Below are positions 1 to 13,805 of a stretch of DNA of 64,000 nt, piece after piece. The stretch covers positions 398,719 to 462,718 of the forward strand of contig JAKOON010000070.1 of NCBI GenBank assembly GCA_022577435.1, in the 5' to 3' direction. Positions within the stretch are counted from its first letter, which is position 1. Each line of letters starts with the position of its first letter. This stretch comes from Embiotoca jacksoni (Eukaryota > Chordata > Actinopteri > Embiotocidae). A program made the translations under genes and the position numbers. A model generated the notes under the pieces. The model worked only from the letters and a program-made list of their open reading frames with translations. It did no database searches and was not told where the DNA came from.

Positions 1-1058
1 CATGCACACAGTGAGCTTCTTTGCATGTTAAATTTGATCTGCTGGAATTATCACTTATTTTTATACTGTATGCTGTATCTCCCAGCTCAAACTCCTTTTT
101 CTTTACACACTGACACGCTTTAACAAAGTGCCGCGCTTTAATCGCTGCTTCTCCTGCTGGCATCGCGCTTCCTTATCTTCTTTTTATCAGACTGACCCAC
201 AGATCATTTTGACCATGTTGAGCTTAACAGTGAGGTGAAAGCTAATTTGAGGAATTCAGAAAGCTAATTGGGCACTTTGACCAGGGCTGTAACCAATCAG
301 AACACTGAAGTCACAGCTTTGGTATTTTTAGCCTGGGGATTTCTGGGCTTTTATAAAAGAGGAATTCAAATTTAATGAGTAAAAAACATCTTTTCAAGCA
401 AAAGAACATGTTGTTTTGGACAATCCACATATAAAGGAAAATAATTTTAGGCAAACTGAAATAAAACAACAACAAAAGAAATGGTTATTTTTTTCTTGGC
501 TATAATTTTATTTTTTTGTAGTGTTCAACTGGCTTTGAAATAGCTTTTAGACCATCATGTTGGAAAAATAAAGTAAATTCAAATTTAAGTGAACCGTTAA
601 CGAAATACATTATTTCTGAATTCCTGGTTATAGCCTCCCCCTTTTTTTTCTTTAACAAAATGAAAGGAACAAAAGGATCTATAGACAATCTGTCTCAATG
701 TGAGTAGGCATGTTTGTGGATGTTGTTCCAGTCTGTTTACGTGCATTCCCATATTTATGCTGCATCTGCTTGGAGTAAATGACCAGCTCAGTGCAAAAAT
801 AACTACATTTAATATTTATCTTTTAGCAGTGTCATAGAAATAGAATAAGAAATAGGAGCCATTCTGTCTGTCATAGAACTCTTATCTCACTTATTAGACA
901 TAAAAAAACGGTGTAAATGAAATTTCATTAATGTCAGTATGTGTCTCATGATAAGTTTATGTGTTCAGGACAATAGAAAACAGTTTAGAGAAAAGTATCC
1001 ATCACAAGGAATTAATTAACTTTACTGTTATCTCTCTTTTGTGTGTGTGTGTGTGCGT

Positions 1059-1111
<53 letters not shown>

Positions 1112-1115
1112 CTAG
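1..1115 (+). other. rbfox intron (3' part) at left edge
   Basis: Intronic sequence upstream of the first rbfox exon in the window. I recognise no exon, RNA gene or transposon in 1-1040. It is AT-rich and ends in a (GT)n tract followed by the acceptor TCTAG. The upstream rbfox exons (RRM and N-terminus) must lie to the left of the window. Confidence 0.7.
1041..1110 (+). repeat. (GT)n microsatellite abutting a splice acceptor
   Basis: About 35 GT units with a single GCGTAC interruption near 1055-1060. The tract ends five bases before the first base of the rbfox exon at 1116, so it occupies the place of the normal polypyrimidine tract. In the transcript it is (UG)n, a class of sequence bound by TDP-43 and CELF proteins. 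Confidence 0.95.
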
Positions 1116-1180
1116 GGTGGTTACGCTGCCTACAGATATGCCCAGCCTACTGCTGCAACAGCTGCTGCATACAGTGACAG
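1116..1180 (+). CDS. rbfox3: rbfox coding exon, Tyr/Ala-rich segment
   Basis: Phase-0 exon of 65 nt after TCTAG, ending in donor GTAAAA at 1181. It encodes GGYAAYRYAQP followed by an Ala/Thr-rich stretch and YSD, with the last two bases AG forming a Ser codon with the next exon. This matches the C-terminal low-complexity region of Rbfox1/2/3, which takes part in assembly with the LASR splicing complex in the family. Its acceptor has no ordinary polypyrimidine tract, only a GT repeat. Confidence 0.93.
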
Positions 1181-4100
1181 GTAAAATGCAAACTGTCACA
1201 TTGGGAGAATCATAATCATAATGCTTTATTTTTTGTGAAATAACCAAAGAGTTGTTTAGCCCTGGCTGCACAAGCTTCACAAATATAACAGTGACTGCAT
1301 TTACAGGGAAATCAGCAAGAGCAAAGTGTGTTTGTGTTTGTTCTCTGTGGCTTTTTATTGGCTGTGATAAAAAGATATGTAGAAGTGAGCTCAGTTGGTT
1401 TAAAAGGAGTAATACGGTCCAAAATCTGGTAAATTCAGTCAACTCTGTCACGTTGCAGTACAGTATGTGTAATTCAAGTAATGAAAACTGTCACATAAAA
1501 GCCCAAACTACTGGCAAGTTTATCTTCTTAACAGGGATACTATTTGCATTCACGTATTATTTCCAATCTCCTCTACTTCACCACACTGTGAGTTGAGTGG
1601 ATCATGACTGGGACCATTTTAAGTTTCAGGTGAAACCGTTCAGAAGGCCGTTTGTATTATCCATGATTGATGGAATCTGTTAATATTACTGGCACTCAAG
1701 TGTGATAGAGCAGCTATTTTAGGTGATATCAAAAGATTTTCACCAAGAGTGCAGTGAAATACACTATGATAAAATAAAAATGAATACAAAATTTAACATT
1801 ACAGCAATATTTGAAAACTGCATGTATCTATAGATAAAATAATCAATACATACATTAATAGAAACTAATGAAATGTAACTACATAAGTATAGTGTATGTA
1901 CATCTAATCATAATAAAATATAATATATGTAAGATAAATAACAATATTTTAATTTGGTCAAAAAGTTCAATAGACATCTTCATTTAAAGAAAATGTAGAT
2001 TTTATGAAGTTAAAATAGATTTTCCACTTCAACAGCACTGAAACGCAGCACACATCTGGGGTTCTTAGGCTGTTAAAACAGTCTGAAATGATCCACACAT
2101 GTCAGACAACAATCTGTAAAGAACTTCCCAAATGTTTATAGATATTAATTTACTCAGAAAGCTTCTAAAAAAAATTGTCGTGAAACACGTTTGTGACAAT
2201 AAGTGAGACTATTTTCTCTCCACAGTGAAACTGGATTCTTAAGTGAGCTGTTCATTAACTGACAGCAGGAACATCTCGACCAATATTGTTATATTGTCAT
2301 CCAACCAAAACCCCCGTCTGCCCATTGAATATAAAAATGGAAGTATGCATAGCAACAGCACCACAATGCAGAGCCTCAAAACTCATGATGTTGAATCAGT
2401 GCCTCCCTGACATAGTCAGAACATTAAAGGTTTATTAGAGGGTTATTGCATTGAATTGCACCACAAGTCACTGTCATCAAAGTCTCAGGCAGAGACTTCT
2501 TCTTGAGAAGTTACTGTGTAAATAATAGAAATACAACAAGGAACCATAGTTCTGGTGAAAATATGAATCATGAATATTGTAAAAAGGACTCTGAGTTGAA
2601 ATAGGGGTTTCTGGGTCTGAAATGATATTTGAGGGTACTTTATCTCCCTCATGCCCTTCTCTACTTTATTAATAATAGATATATTCATAACACAATGAAT
2701 AATTTGTATTAAATTAGTAAGCACTGCTGTGTAATTTTCGTTTATAATTGAATGGAACGTGCAGATGTCTGTCCTTTTTGATTTATTATTCATCTCCTGC
2801 CTCACTTTCCCTAACTTCAGTTTTTTGGTTGAAATGAACCATCCCGGATGGCAGAAATCTGATACGTCAATTTATTATAGACAAAGCTTTGAGTCTAGAA
2901 AATAGAACAGCTAATATTTTAGCAGACAAAGAAGGTATACAGTGAAGCTTGAAAGTTTGTGAACCAATTAGAATTTTATATATTTCTGCATAAATATGAC
3001 CTCATTTGATTTGCACACAAGGCTGAGAAGTAGATTAAGAGAATCCAATTAAACAAATGAGACAAAAATAGTATACTTGGTCATTTATTTATTAAGGGAA
3101 ATGATGCAATATTAAATATCTGAGAGTGGCAAAAGTATGTGAACCTCTAGGATTAGCAGCTAATATCGAGGTAAAAATAAAATCAAGTATTTTCAATCAA
3201 CGCGATGTTAGTCAGGTGTGAGTTGGTGCCCTGTTTCATGTAGAGAACTGGGATCTATCAAACTCTGAATTTCACAACACGTGTTTGAAGAAGTGTATCA
3301 TGGTACAAACAGAGGAGATTTCTGAGGAATTCAGAAAAAAGAGTTGTTGATGCTCATCAGGCTGGAGAAGGGTTTAAAACCTTTTCTAGAGGTTTGGTTT
3401 CCACCAATCCACAGTCAGAGTGGGTACAGAGGGATATTCAAGAGCATCGTTGCCATTATTCCTCAGCAGTGGTTGACCAGCGAAGATCACTCCAAGAGGA
3501 AGGCGTGTAACAGTCTGCGAGGTCACTGAGGAACACTGGGTAACTTCTAAACAAGTAAAGAAAAAAAGAAAGAGAACTTTTTGGTTTAAAGGAGAAGTGT
3601 TATCATTGGAGAAAGGAAAGCACTGCAGTCCAGCATAAGAACCTCATCCTACCTGTGAAACATGGGGGTGGTAGTATTATGGTTTGGGCCTGTTTTGCTG
3701 CACTTAATATTTACCAACAAATTCTATAAGGAAAATGTCAAGACATCTGTCTGTGAACTGATACTGTGTTCCAGATGTTGTACTTGTGTACTAACACTCA
3801 TTATTCTAAGTGCATCAGTGTGTTCACACCATCAGTACAGACACATCAGAACACTATCAGTACCAGAATGATGCACTCAAAACGGTACAAAAAAAGAAGT
3901 GTGAAACGCTGGACACTTTCCACCCTACACGGATGCCATCTTGGCTCCATAGAGGAAGGGGCGGGGCTACCAACGTAAAGGATTTTCAAATTAAAGCATG
4001 TGAGAAAGCTGCAGCTGTTCCTGAACACAACGTGTTTGTTCTCCACTGCTGCTGCTGGACAGAAGAATCAGTGTGTTTATTGAGTGTTAAACAGAGGACA

Positions 4101-7100
4101 CAAAAACACACTGATTTCTGGGTAAAATAATTAAATAGATATTTTGGTGTATTGATGTGTTCCCATGATGAGGTTATTTCTGCTCAGTGCAGAACAGCAG
4201 CATGAGATTTGAAATGGCACTACTAAATTCTTGCACTACACAAGAGTCCTAACATGTAAGATCAATATTTGTTAGTGTTCTAAGGGAAGTATGTCATCTG
4301 GTACACAGAATAAATCTCAAGAGAATGTGGGTCATGCAGCAAAACAATGTACACATGTTGTTATTTCAAAAATGGTGAAAGAGGAATAAAGTTATTGTTT
4401 TGGAATAGCCATGTCAAACTCCTGACCTTTATCCTATATGACTGTTTTGGACAGACCTGAAACGAGCAGTTCATGTGAGGAACCCACCAATAACACAGAG
4501 TGGAATCTGTTCTGGTGGACGAACGGACTAAAATTCCTCCAAGTCAATGAGCAGAACTGATCAACAGATATCAGAAGCATTTAGTTGAAGTTATTGCCAC
4601 ACAAGAAGGTCACAGCAGATACTAAAAGCAAAGGTTCACATAGTTTTGCCACTCACAGATATGTAATGTCTGATCATTTCCCTCAATAGATAAGCATCAT
4701 GCTTTCATCCCATTTGTTTATTACATCAAGGACTTGTCTGAACACCTTGATGATACTTTAGGTTATATATAAGCAGAAATGTATACATTTCTTTAGAGTT
4801 CACAAACTTTCAGGCATGACTGTACGGTTAGTTTACTGGAAAATAAGCTATCATGCTTATGAATGATGAAACCATATTCACAAAGGGAGAATTAAAGACG
4901 AGGCAGGATTTGAAGTGAAGAACATTGATTCTACTGCCTCAGTACTTTCATTCAGAACACATCAGGGGAAAACTGATTCATAAGATCAAACATGCAACAT
5001 GATTTCACACTTTAATCCATTATATACTACAATTCATAATCATCTATTCATATGTACGAAAAAGAAAAAAAAAAAGAGAAAAATAACTATGGTATGGTGT
5101 ATATTATTATAAGGACCTTGTGTCAAAACAGAGCGTTTGGAAAGTTGAGTGGAATTTTATACTGCATGCAATTTATGAAATATAATGTCAATAAAATGAG
5201 AGTAAATCTCAGTATAACACATTATATCATTAGTAACCCATACACCTATATATGTATATACCTAATAGGCTACATACATACATAAATATATGCATACATA
5301 CTTACATCTATTCTTTTTATGAGCAAATTAAAAGACAACCTGATAAATGACCATATTAAAAAGACAAAATGTCAACATACAAGTTGTACTTTATTTCTGG
5401 ATTGTGGAAGTAGTTCTTTCTCTGGTAAAGAGCCGAACATGCCCTTTTTTTTTTTATCTGCACAAGTGACTCTGCTGCATTTATACTGGTTTGTATGTCA
5501 CCTGACCCTGACTGGGTCCGGTCAGACCTCATGTAAGCAGCTGTTGGTGCTTCCCCTCTGTTACCCTCATAGCATAAACATGACCCACACGGTGCCCGTG
5601 TGCTCCTGCACAGATGGGCACATCAATGCTACACAAGGACACAAGTAACCTCTCGGTATCACTGCAGACCTGGGAGCAACGCTCCTCTTATAAACCTTTG
5701 CCTAACCATGTTCATGGTTGTTTCATGCAGACACACTGGGAGGCAAAGTGAAAAGCTTTCACACAGAGGAGACAAATGCAATGTTATTTAACTCTTGAAT
5801 TCATGGATGTTTTTTTTTTTTTAACAATCCTTTATACCTCATATCATAATCATAAAATCATACTGCTTGTGAACTAAAATAAATGTGCATCGCCACTCAC
5901 AAAGAGGAGAGTCATGATTCTGTATATTGTTAATGCAGTGGGCAGGTGTTACTGTGTGGATCTTGTAGCAGTCCTTTCTGTAGCGAAGGAGCCTCTGACT
6001 GGAAGCACTCTGCTGTCTGACCAGTAGGTCATGCTACAAATGAGAAAGGTTGTCCATTATGCTGAGCAGTTTGTGCAGCATCTTCCTCTCAACAACCAAT
6101 TTCAGGGTTTCCAAAGCAGATCCCAGCACGGAGCCGGCCTTCTTTATCGGCTGGTTCAGTTTCTTAGTGTCACTGTGTGATTGATGCTGCTGCCCCAACA
6201 GATGGCTGCAGAGAAAACATCGCTTGCAGTAACAGACTAGTAGAAGATATGAATCATCTTGCTACACATAACAAAGGACCGAAGCTTCCTTAGAAAGTGG
6301 CGTCTGCTCTGTGCCTTCCTGTAGACAGCCTCAGTGTTTCCAGTCTAGTCTGTATATGTAGCACTCCACCATCACCTCTTCTCCCTGGATATATCGTTTT
6401 TAACTTAGCCCTGGTCCTCAGAAAGTCCACAACCATTCGGAGTTACCTGTTCCCATCACTGACACACCCATTAACTACTGAGTCACCTGACTATTTCTGC
6501 AGATGACAGGACTCTGAGTTGTACTAGAAGTCGGAGGTACACAGGGTGAAAGAGGAAAGGTGAGAGTTGAACACAGTGTGGTGTGTCACTCAGGTAGTCA
6601 GTAATCCAGGAGGTGCAGAGGTGGTCTACCTGTATCTTTTGGAGATTGTCTTGCAGGCCGGATTGTAAAGATGCTTTAGAAATTAAATAGCATGACCCTC
6701 TCAGTGCTGTGAGTCCATCTATGTCCTCCTGTGTGCATTACAGAGAATATATTCCAGTCCATCACTTCAAAACAACCTTGGAGAGTCTGCTCTGAATCCT
6801 ACGACCACATCCGGACAGTTCAAGTGATAACTGCTACTGCAGGTTTATGAAAGGATATAACATAGTCAGGTTGATCTGATCCTCTCAGGGGAGGGAGTGA
6901 CAGTTTGAATTTGAACTGTGTTTGAATGAATGTTCAAATCTTGAATGAAAAGTGACAGCTCTAGTACCTAGTACCAACCTGGAAACATAATGCCTCCGGA
7001 TATGGCTATTGCCAGCGCAGAGGCATGAAAACTTAAATGCATAAGGTGTGTTATCAGACAAAAACATGACAGAAAACGTAATCAATTTCAAGCCAGCCGC

Positions 7101-10100
7101 TTCCCTTCGAGCTTTGAACTCAGACAAAGACTTTCACTGACGTCGATCAGTGTCGCCCTTCCTGAGGAACAAAACTTAATTCATAAAATGACCCCAACAG
7201 GCGCTAGTTCCTTCTGGCCTCACCAAAGAGTTGCCGTTCCATTTGTGGCTGATAATGCAGCTGGACTCAGGAATTGCCACCAGTCACTTAAGCAACAGCT
7301 CGAGTCCTGTGTAGTAGCAGTATTATAAAATGCAAGATGTAACTGCACAACTGCTGCTGGCATAGACATCAATGTCAACATCACCTGTAATTCTTCTTCA
7401 CTGTTAAATGAACCACTCATAGGAAAGGTTGATGTGGTGTGTTTCTTCTGGCAAAGGGACAAAAGGAACTTTATTGGGGCGTGACGAATCTGAAAAGGAA
7501 ATGTCAAAGGTAGTAATCAAGCAGCGAACATAAGTGTCTGCGTCACCGTCTCTAAAAGTCTGTTTTCCCTCCATATAAACTGAAACAGTGTCCCAAGTTT
7601 TCAACTAGGGTCAGCAACGTTTTCAAAACTCTCCATTTTATGAGTTCAAAAGCTCTGGACTTGTGTGAACACGAGGGCTAATCGTAGCATAGGTTATGCA
7701 TTTCAAAATGAAAAGTATTCATGTGGACGTAGCCTCGAGCTTCGTGACCCAGTGTTACCTCCTCTGGAAATAGTAGCCTGTCAAGACTGTTTCCTAAACA
7801 TCAGCACACACACATTCACATCTCACACACTCACATCACCTTGAACACTGTTGACAGTCTTGTGAACCTTATCTTTAAAAGTGCTCGGCTTTCCTTCTGG
7901 TCAATGCAGATATCTTAACACTGCTTTAGCTAGTCAAGGCACAGAGGAGAGACATTAAATATACATCGTAGCGTAGTCAACCCTGTTTATTAAGACTTGA
8001 CTGTTTATTCCGAGAAAATGAGTGATTTGTCCTTCTTCTCCCATATTATTTTCACTTCAATGTAACACTTTAACACTTCAGGAAATACAACATTTCTTGG
8101 ACTGTATCAAGTTTCATAACTCATTTGTCAAAGATTTGCTTTGTAAGGATGATGATTAGTTCAGAGAGAGTAGAGTTGTCGAGAGGAGCTGGTTATTAAG
8201 AATTGCTTTCCTGATCCCAACACTGCACACAGTAGTTACCCAAACCAAACAGACCAACCCCTGATGGTGACTCATGAGCCATGAGAAATGACAAACACCC
8301 AACCGTTCATGTCACAGGCATTCCTGACTGCAGATAAAGTAAGAATAACGCTTACCAAGGCTGAACCACACACATTTAAAATTACAAATGACCATATTTG
8401 AATTGCACTTGATGAATTTAGGCAATGAATTATTAGTAATTGTCTTGCTTTTCTTGCAACAGTCTGTGCATCCTGACGGATCTTCTGTCTTTCGTAAGAT
8501 CTGCACCAGCGATGAGGCTGAATCTGCACTTACGTTAAAGAAAGAGTGATTGTGTTTTATTATCCATATTGAAAGTATCTTAAATGACTCAAAGTAAACC
8601 AAAGAAATTGCTGATGTTTCTTCCAGCATATTATTAGCTGAGGCAGGTGACATTGTGTGGCTGTCCACCATGTTAGGCCTGGGTGTGTGTGTGCGTTATA
8701 TCTCTACTTTGCTGCAAAGCTGCAGCTCACTCGCATGTGTGTGTGTGTGTTTCCACACCTGCAGCATGTCTACCGCGGCGCTGGTACTGCCAGTCCTGTC
8801 ATTCAATCACTGAGTTTCCCTTTGATAACTGGCCATCAGTTATCAGGTTTGTCAATGTTTGAGGTCAGACGAGTGGAGAGTTTTGTTTATTCTCGTTCAG
8901 AGCGAGATACACCGACACAGAGGAGAGGGAGGAGCACCCGGGAAATGATGTCCTTTACCAGTTAAATTATTTCCATGATATTATTCAAATTAGAGCCTAT
9001 TGGATTTCTGCCATGATTTTTCATAATACAAATGTGATCACAGATCTTTTCCCTGTCTATAGTTGCCGGGAATTGCGTGTGGCATGTTGAGCCCTTTCTT
9101 TAGATGAAGCATCACACATGCGAGGCATGACTCAACCTCACAGGCTGTGACTGCTGTCACTACGGACATGTGCACTGAAATATCTCAACAACTATTGAGT
9201 AGATTGCAATTCAATTTTGTACATCACTTCATGGTGCTCAGAGGATGAGATATACTGACTTTGGTGATCTCCCAACCTTTAAGTGTGTCACTGATATCAG
9301 GGGGATATTTACATTCAAGACTGTTCAACAACTACTTGATGTACTGCCATTCAATTTAAGACTTTTACATTCTCCTCTGGAGAAAGTGTTCAAACTTTGG
9401 TCATCCTCTGGTTTTGAGCATCATCTCGGGGCCAAAAATGTATTTGGTTCAACACCTCGGTTAAAAGGCAAAATTAATGACATTTCCATCAGCCTCGACT
9501 ATTTTTTTTTCTCCTGCTAATTAGCAAATGTCGGCATGGTAGCTGGTGAACATAGCAAATATTATCTACGTATAAAATCAACATGTGAACGTGGACATTG
9601 TGAGAATGTTAGCTTGGTTATGTTGGCTTAAAGCACTACTGTGCCAAAATACTACCTCAGAGCTGCTACTGTGAGACCAGCCACATAAATTATGCAGAGG
9701 CTTTAGACCAATTTTGATCATCTGACCTTTCTCTTTCTCAAGAAAGAAAAAAATAAATACTTGATGCTCTTAAAAAAGGGAAATACCTTCAGGAAGAAAT
9801 TGTGTATCATTTTGTAATTTTTTTTAATGGCAAAATGCAATTAATGTCATTAGCCTGCAGTACTTTGGCTGTCTTTAAATTTGCATAACTGTATGCATTT
9901 CTGAAAATATTTCAACCTAATTTTTCCTCTATCATAATACCTTGTGCATTTGACCAAGCTTCCAACCATTTTGTAGAGCTGTTGAAAATGTTGTTTCCGG
10001 GTTTATCTTTTCACCTCAGGGTCACTTTAAAAATGCATTTGACTCAAATTGCATTTGAATTTGTGTTGTTGTTGCAGCTTACCACACACTCTCTCACATA

Positions 10101-13100
10101 CGCTATGTCTCTCTCACACACACACACACAGTGATGATGGGTTAGTGCTCTGTGCTGTGAGATAAGATAGGTCAAATGTGGTACTGGGCTGAGTGTGGGT
10201 GTTGGGGGGGCTGCATGGTGAATAGCAATGTGCTAAACTAATCGGGATTAACTTCTAATCGCTTCAACCACTGGGCTGCTATGCAAATCAGCTCGATTAT
10301 GGGCCCAGGCCCTGGCCCCTGATTCGCCCTTATCATGACTGGACTAGGACTGGGGGTGGGGGGCTTGGGGGGCTGGTGGGCCACAGCAGGGATGCTCACC
10401 AGGAATAAACACTGCTGTCTATTTCTGTCTAAAAATAGAACACTCAGTGATTGTCTGTTATTTGATTATTTATATATTGAGTCTACTTTCATGAGGCGTT
10501 GTGTCTTTCTCTGTATGTCATGTCGATTCTGTCTTCTTCAAACAATTTTGTCCAACTCTGTCCGAGACTGTTTAATCACAGCCCTTGAGATTATTGAATT
10601 GAACGGGTCTGAAAACAGGAGGTGGAAAGAAATGACAAACAAAATGTTCAGTTTAACAATAATTGGTCGACATAGAGTACATCTGCACAGCTGCTGGCCA
10701 GACTGCCATTGAGTTTGTTGTGTATACATATAATTATTATTATTTTATCATCCACTGACATTTATAGTTTGAAAGATAAAAGTGTGGTTCATTTTGACAT
10801 CTGACAACATTAAACATTGAAGCTGGATGTGGTTCATATGTGATCCTGTGAGCACACCAAGAAACAATGTAGTGTGATATTACTTTGACACTGAACAACG
10901 CTGCTGCACAGAGTGTGGAAAAAGCATGTTGTCGAGCCAGATCATGAAACTGGGGGATTTTAAAATGACCTTTGTCATCACTGTTAAGAAGAATGTTTCA
11001 TTCTTAGTCCTTGACTGACTCTCAGATACAGAAACTAATTTCCACCTGAACAAATATATATACTCACAAGAAGAAAATGAGCATTTATTTGTTTCAGCTA
11101 ATACCATAACTGTCATCAGTCGTAATTCCAATTGAAGCCACAATCTTTCCCGCAGAGCACTCTGGTGCCAAAATCGAACCAAGCCATAACCATTGTCGCC
11201 ACATCAGAAAACGTTTTTGGTCGGTACTGACAAATGTGCTGCAAATGTGATAGCGTCAGATCAGAAGACACTCAGATAGGGGATTCCAGGAGGGCAGTGA
11301 AAAACACAATATTTCACCGTTTTGGAGACTTGTTGAAAAAAAAAAACATGAATTGTTAGTAATAATATACATTATCATTCATTAAAACTAATTAAAACTT
11401 ATTTGACTTTTTAGTGCAAAACTGACTCATTGTGGGAGGTTAATTAATCTAATTTGGACTTGCTCTAAAAATAAAATAAATTTAAAAAAAACCATATGAT
11501 CTCATGTTTCATAATTTAAATACATTTTGACATTCTATCTAATTTTGATTTGAAGTATCTAAATTAAATTCCTTGTTATCTCGTTACTTCTAAAACAATG
11601 AGCTAAATGAGACTAAAAAGCCGTGCAGGGCTGCAAACTTGGGTCATAATTCTCAGTGATTGTGGAACTGTCATTATAAATTTCATTATGACTCTCTCAT
11701 TACATTTTCTTATCATGGTACTAACATGTCTATGTGCAAAGAAAGAGTAGAATCCACTATTTTTTGCACACCCATTACTATTATCACATTTAAACCCTAT
11801 GTATATCACTGATGGTGGGTAAGAACTAATGAGAAGATTTAAGGACTCTGCTTGACAGCCAGGACACAGTTTGACTTAACCACCTATTAACTCGTGTTTG
11901 TTTTTTTTACAGTTACGGACGAGTATATGCTGCCGACCCCTACAACCACACACTCACTCCAGCAGCCACATACAGCGTTGGTGCCATGGTAAGACTGTCA
12001 AATTTAACACATATCCCCTTTTCTTTATGTCTGGTCCTCTTCACGTCATGCATCATCCCACTTCACATTTTCAGTGTCTAAAAATCTAAAAACAAATTTT
12101 GATTTTAGACACTTTGTGTCCAAAATATGACCTGAGATTCTCTTTTGCCTTCATCATTCTTAGAGCTGCAATATGTGCATATGCTTGTGTGGAAAAGAAT
12201 AGTGAAGGCTAACTGACCATTTGCTTTTTTTGAGAAGGGCAATATAAACTTAACCTTAAAAAAATTACAGTAACACCTGAGTTTAGGTGGATTTTACATT
12301 AAAACACAGGTCTTTTCAATGATCAGACCAGTGCCAGTAAGCAGTGCTATCAAATGCCAGGGTGCTCAACATTTTTTTAGAACCTAATGAATGTCTTACC
12401 TTCTCTTGCAATACTACCTGGTCCACATTCACTCAACCACTCTGAATGGCGTACCAATCGCCGACCAGTCGCAGTGGGTCAGTGCGACGATGTTGAAATC
12501 AACCTTGGTTTTTCTAAATGTAGTTGCAGCAGTGGTTGACTTTTGTCTAGTTTCAGCACGTACCAGTTGGTTAAAGTTGCTCCAATAGTCTAATAAATGA
12601 ACCCAAAGTCTACGCGAGGACTGCCAACGATGGCCTATGGAGCGTACCCAGACCCAGATACTCATGTAGGGAATGTGGTTCTGGTAACTCCAGGTTACAA
12701 AGTTAGACCTGCCTGAAAAACACCTGAAGGGTGTCTCTGGAGTGTCCAGCAATCTTTGTAGCACTGTTTGTAGCCATGAACTCGTTGTTCTGGATACCTG
12801 AAGCTCTTCACCATCGGTGAGTTAACTTCAAGCTGAAGCTTAAAGCTAACGGAGCTCCCTCTGCACCACAGCAGTGTGGCGTATCATCTGCAGGAACTGC
12901 ATTCCATCTTTCACTCATGAACTAGACTCAAACAATTCAAATCTTTTCTTTACTGGGTCTGATGAATCCAACAGAACAACATTAGTTAAAAAAAATAACT
13001 ACTGCAGACAGTAGAAACAGGCATTATTTCTTCAGTGGAAAATGGTTGCAGGTAAAACTATTCACATATGATCTGCTACAAAGACTGTTTCTGTAAATAG

Positions 13101-13721
13101 ATGTTGCAGTTCATTTTTGTAAATGTAATCTTTTAAACTAAAACATGACTTAATTCATCTCCACTGTATCTGTTCAATTTTAGAGTCAGATGTCTCAAAT
13201 TAAATCTAAAAAGCCTGTTGTTGAAAACAAGAGAAGCCAAAGAATTCAAATGTTTGCTTTGTGAAGTCCCAAACGATGATGCAGTACAACACCAAAGACG
13301 CAGTGGCAGATGATTTTATTTTATCAATATGTATGATTCAGGATACTTATATATATACTGTACTGTATATATTGTGCATTTTATATTTTATATTTTTTTT
13401 ACTGTTATTTTATTGCTTTTTATTATTTGATTATTATTTTATTGCTTCCTGTATGCTGCTGTAGTGAAAAAATGTCCCCTTGGGGATTAATAAAGTACCT
13501 ACCTAACCTACCTAACCTTAACAAAATACATAGCTTTTGCACTGACCCATCTACATGCATCTACAGTAATTTATAGGCTGAGGTCTTTTATCTGTTGCCT
13601 TATTTTTTATTTACGTTAGTGGTCACAGCAGTTCATGCTTGCAGTTATGCCACTACTGCAAATTGTATTACATTTAAGCAGCAAAAATAAAAACTCTGCA
13701 ATAATCCAATTGATGCGCCAG

Positions 13722-13805
<84 letters not shown>

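Noticed and set aside
3662..4130. Overlapping small + strand frames
   Set aside because: They are fragments of the broken Tc1 transposase and of the nested MITE, not host genes.
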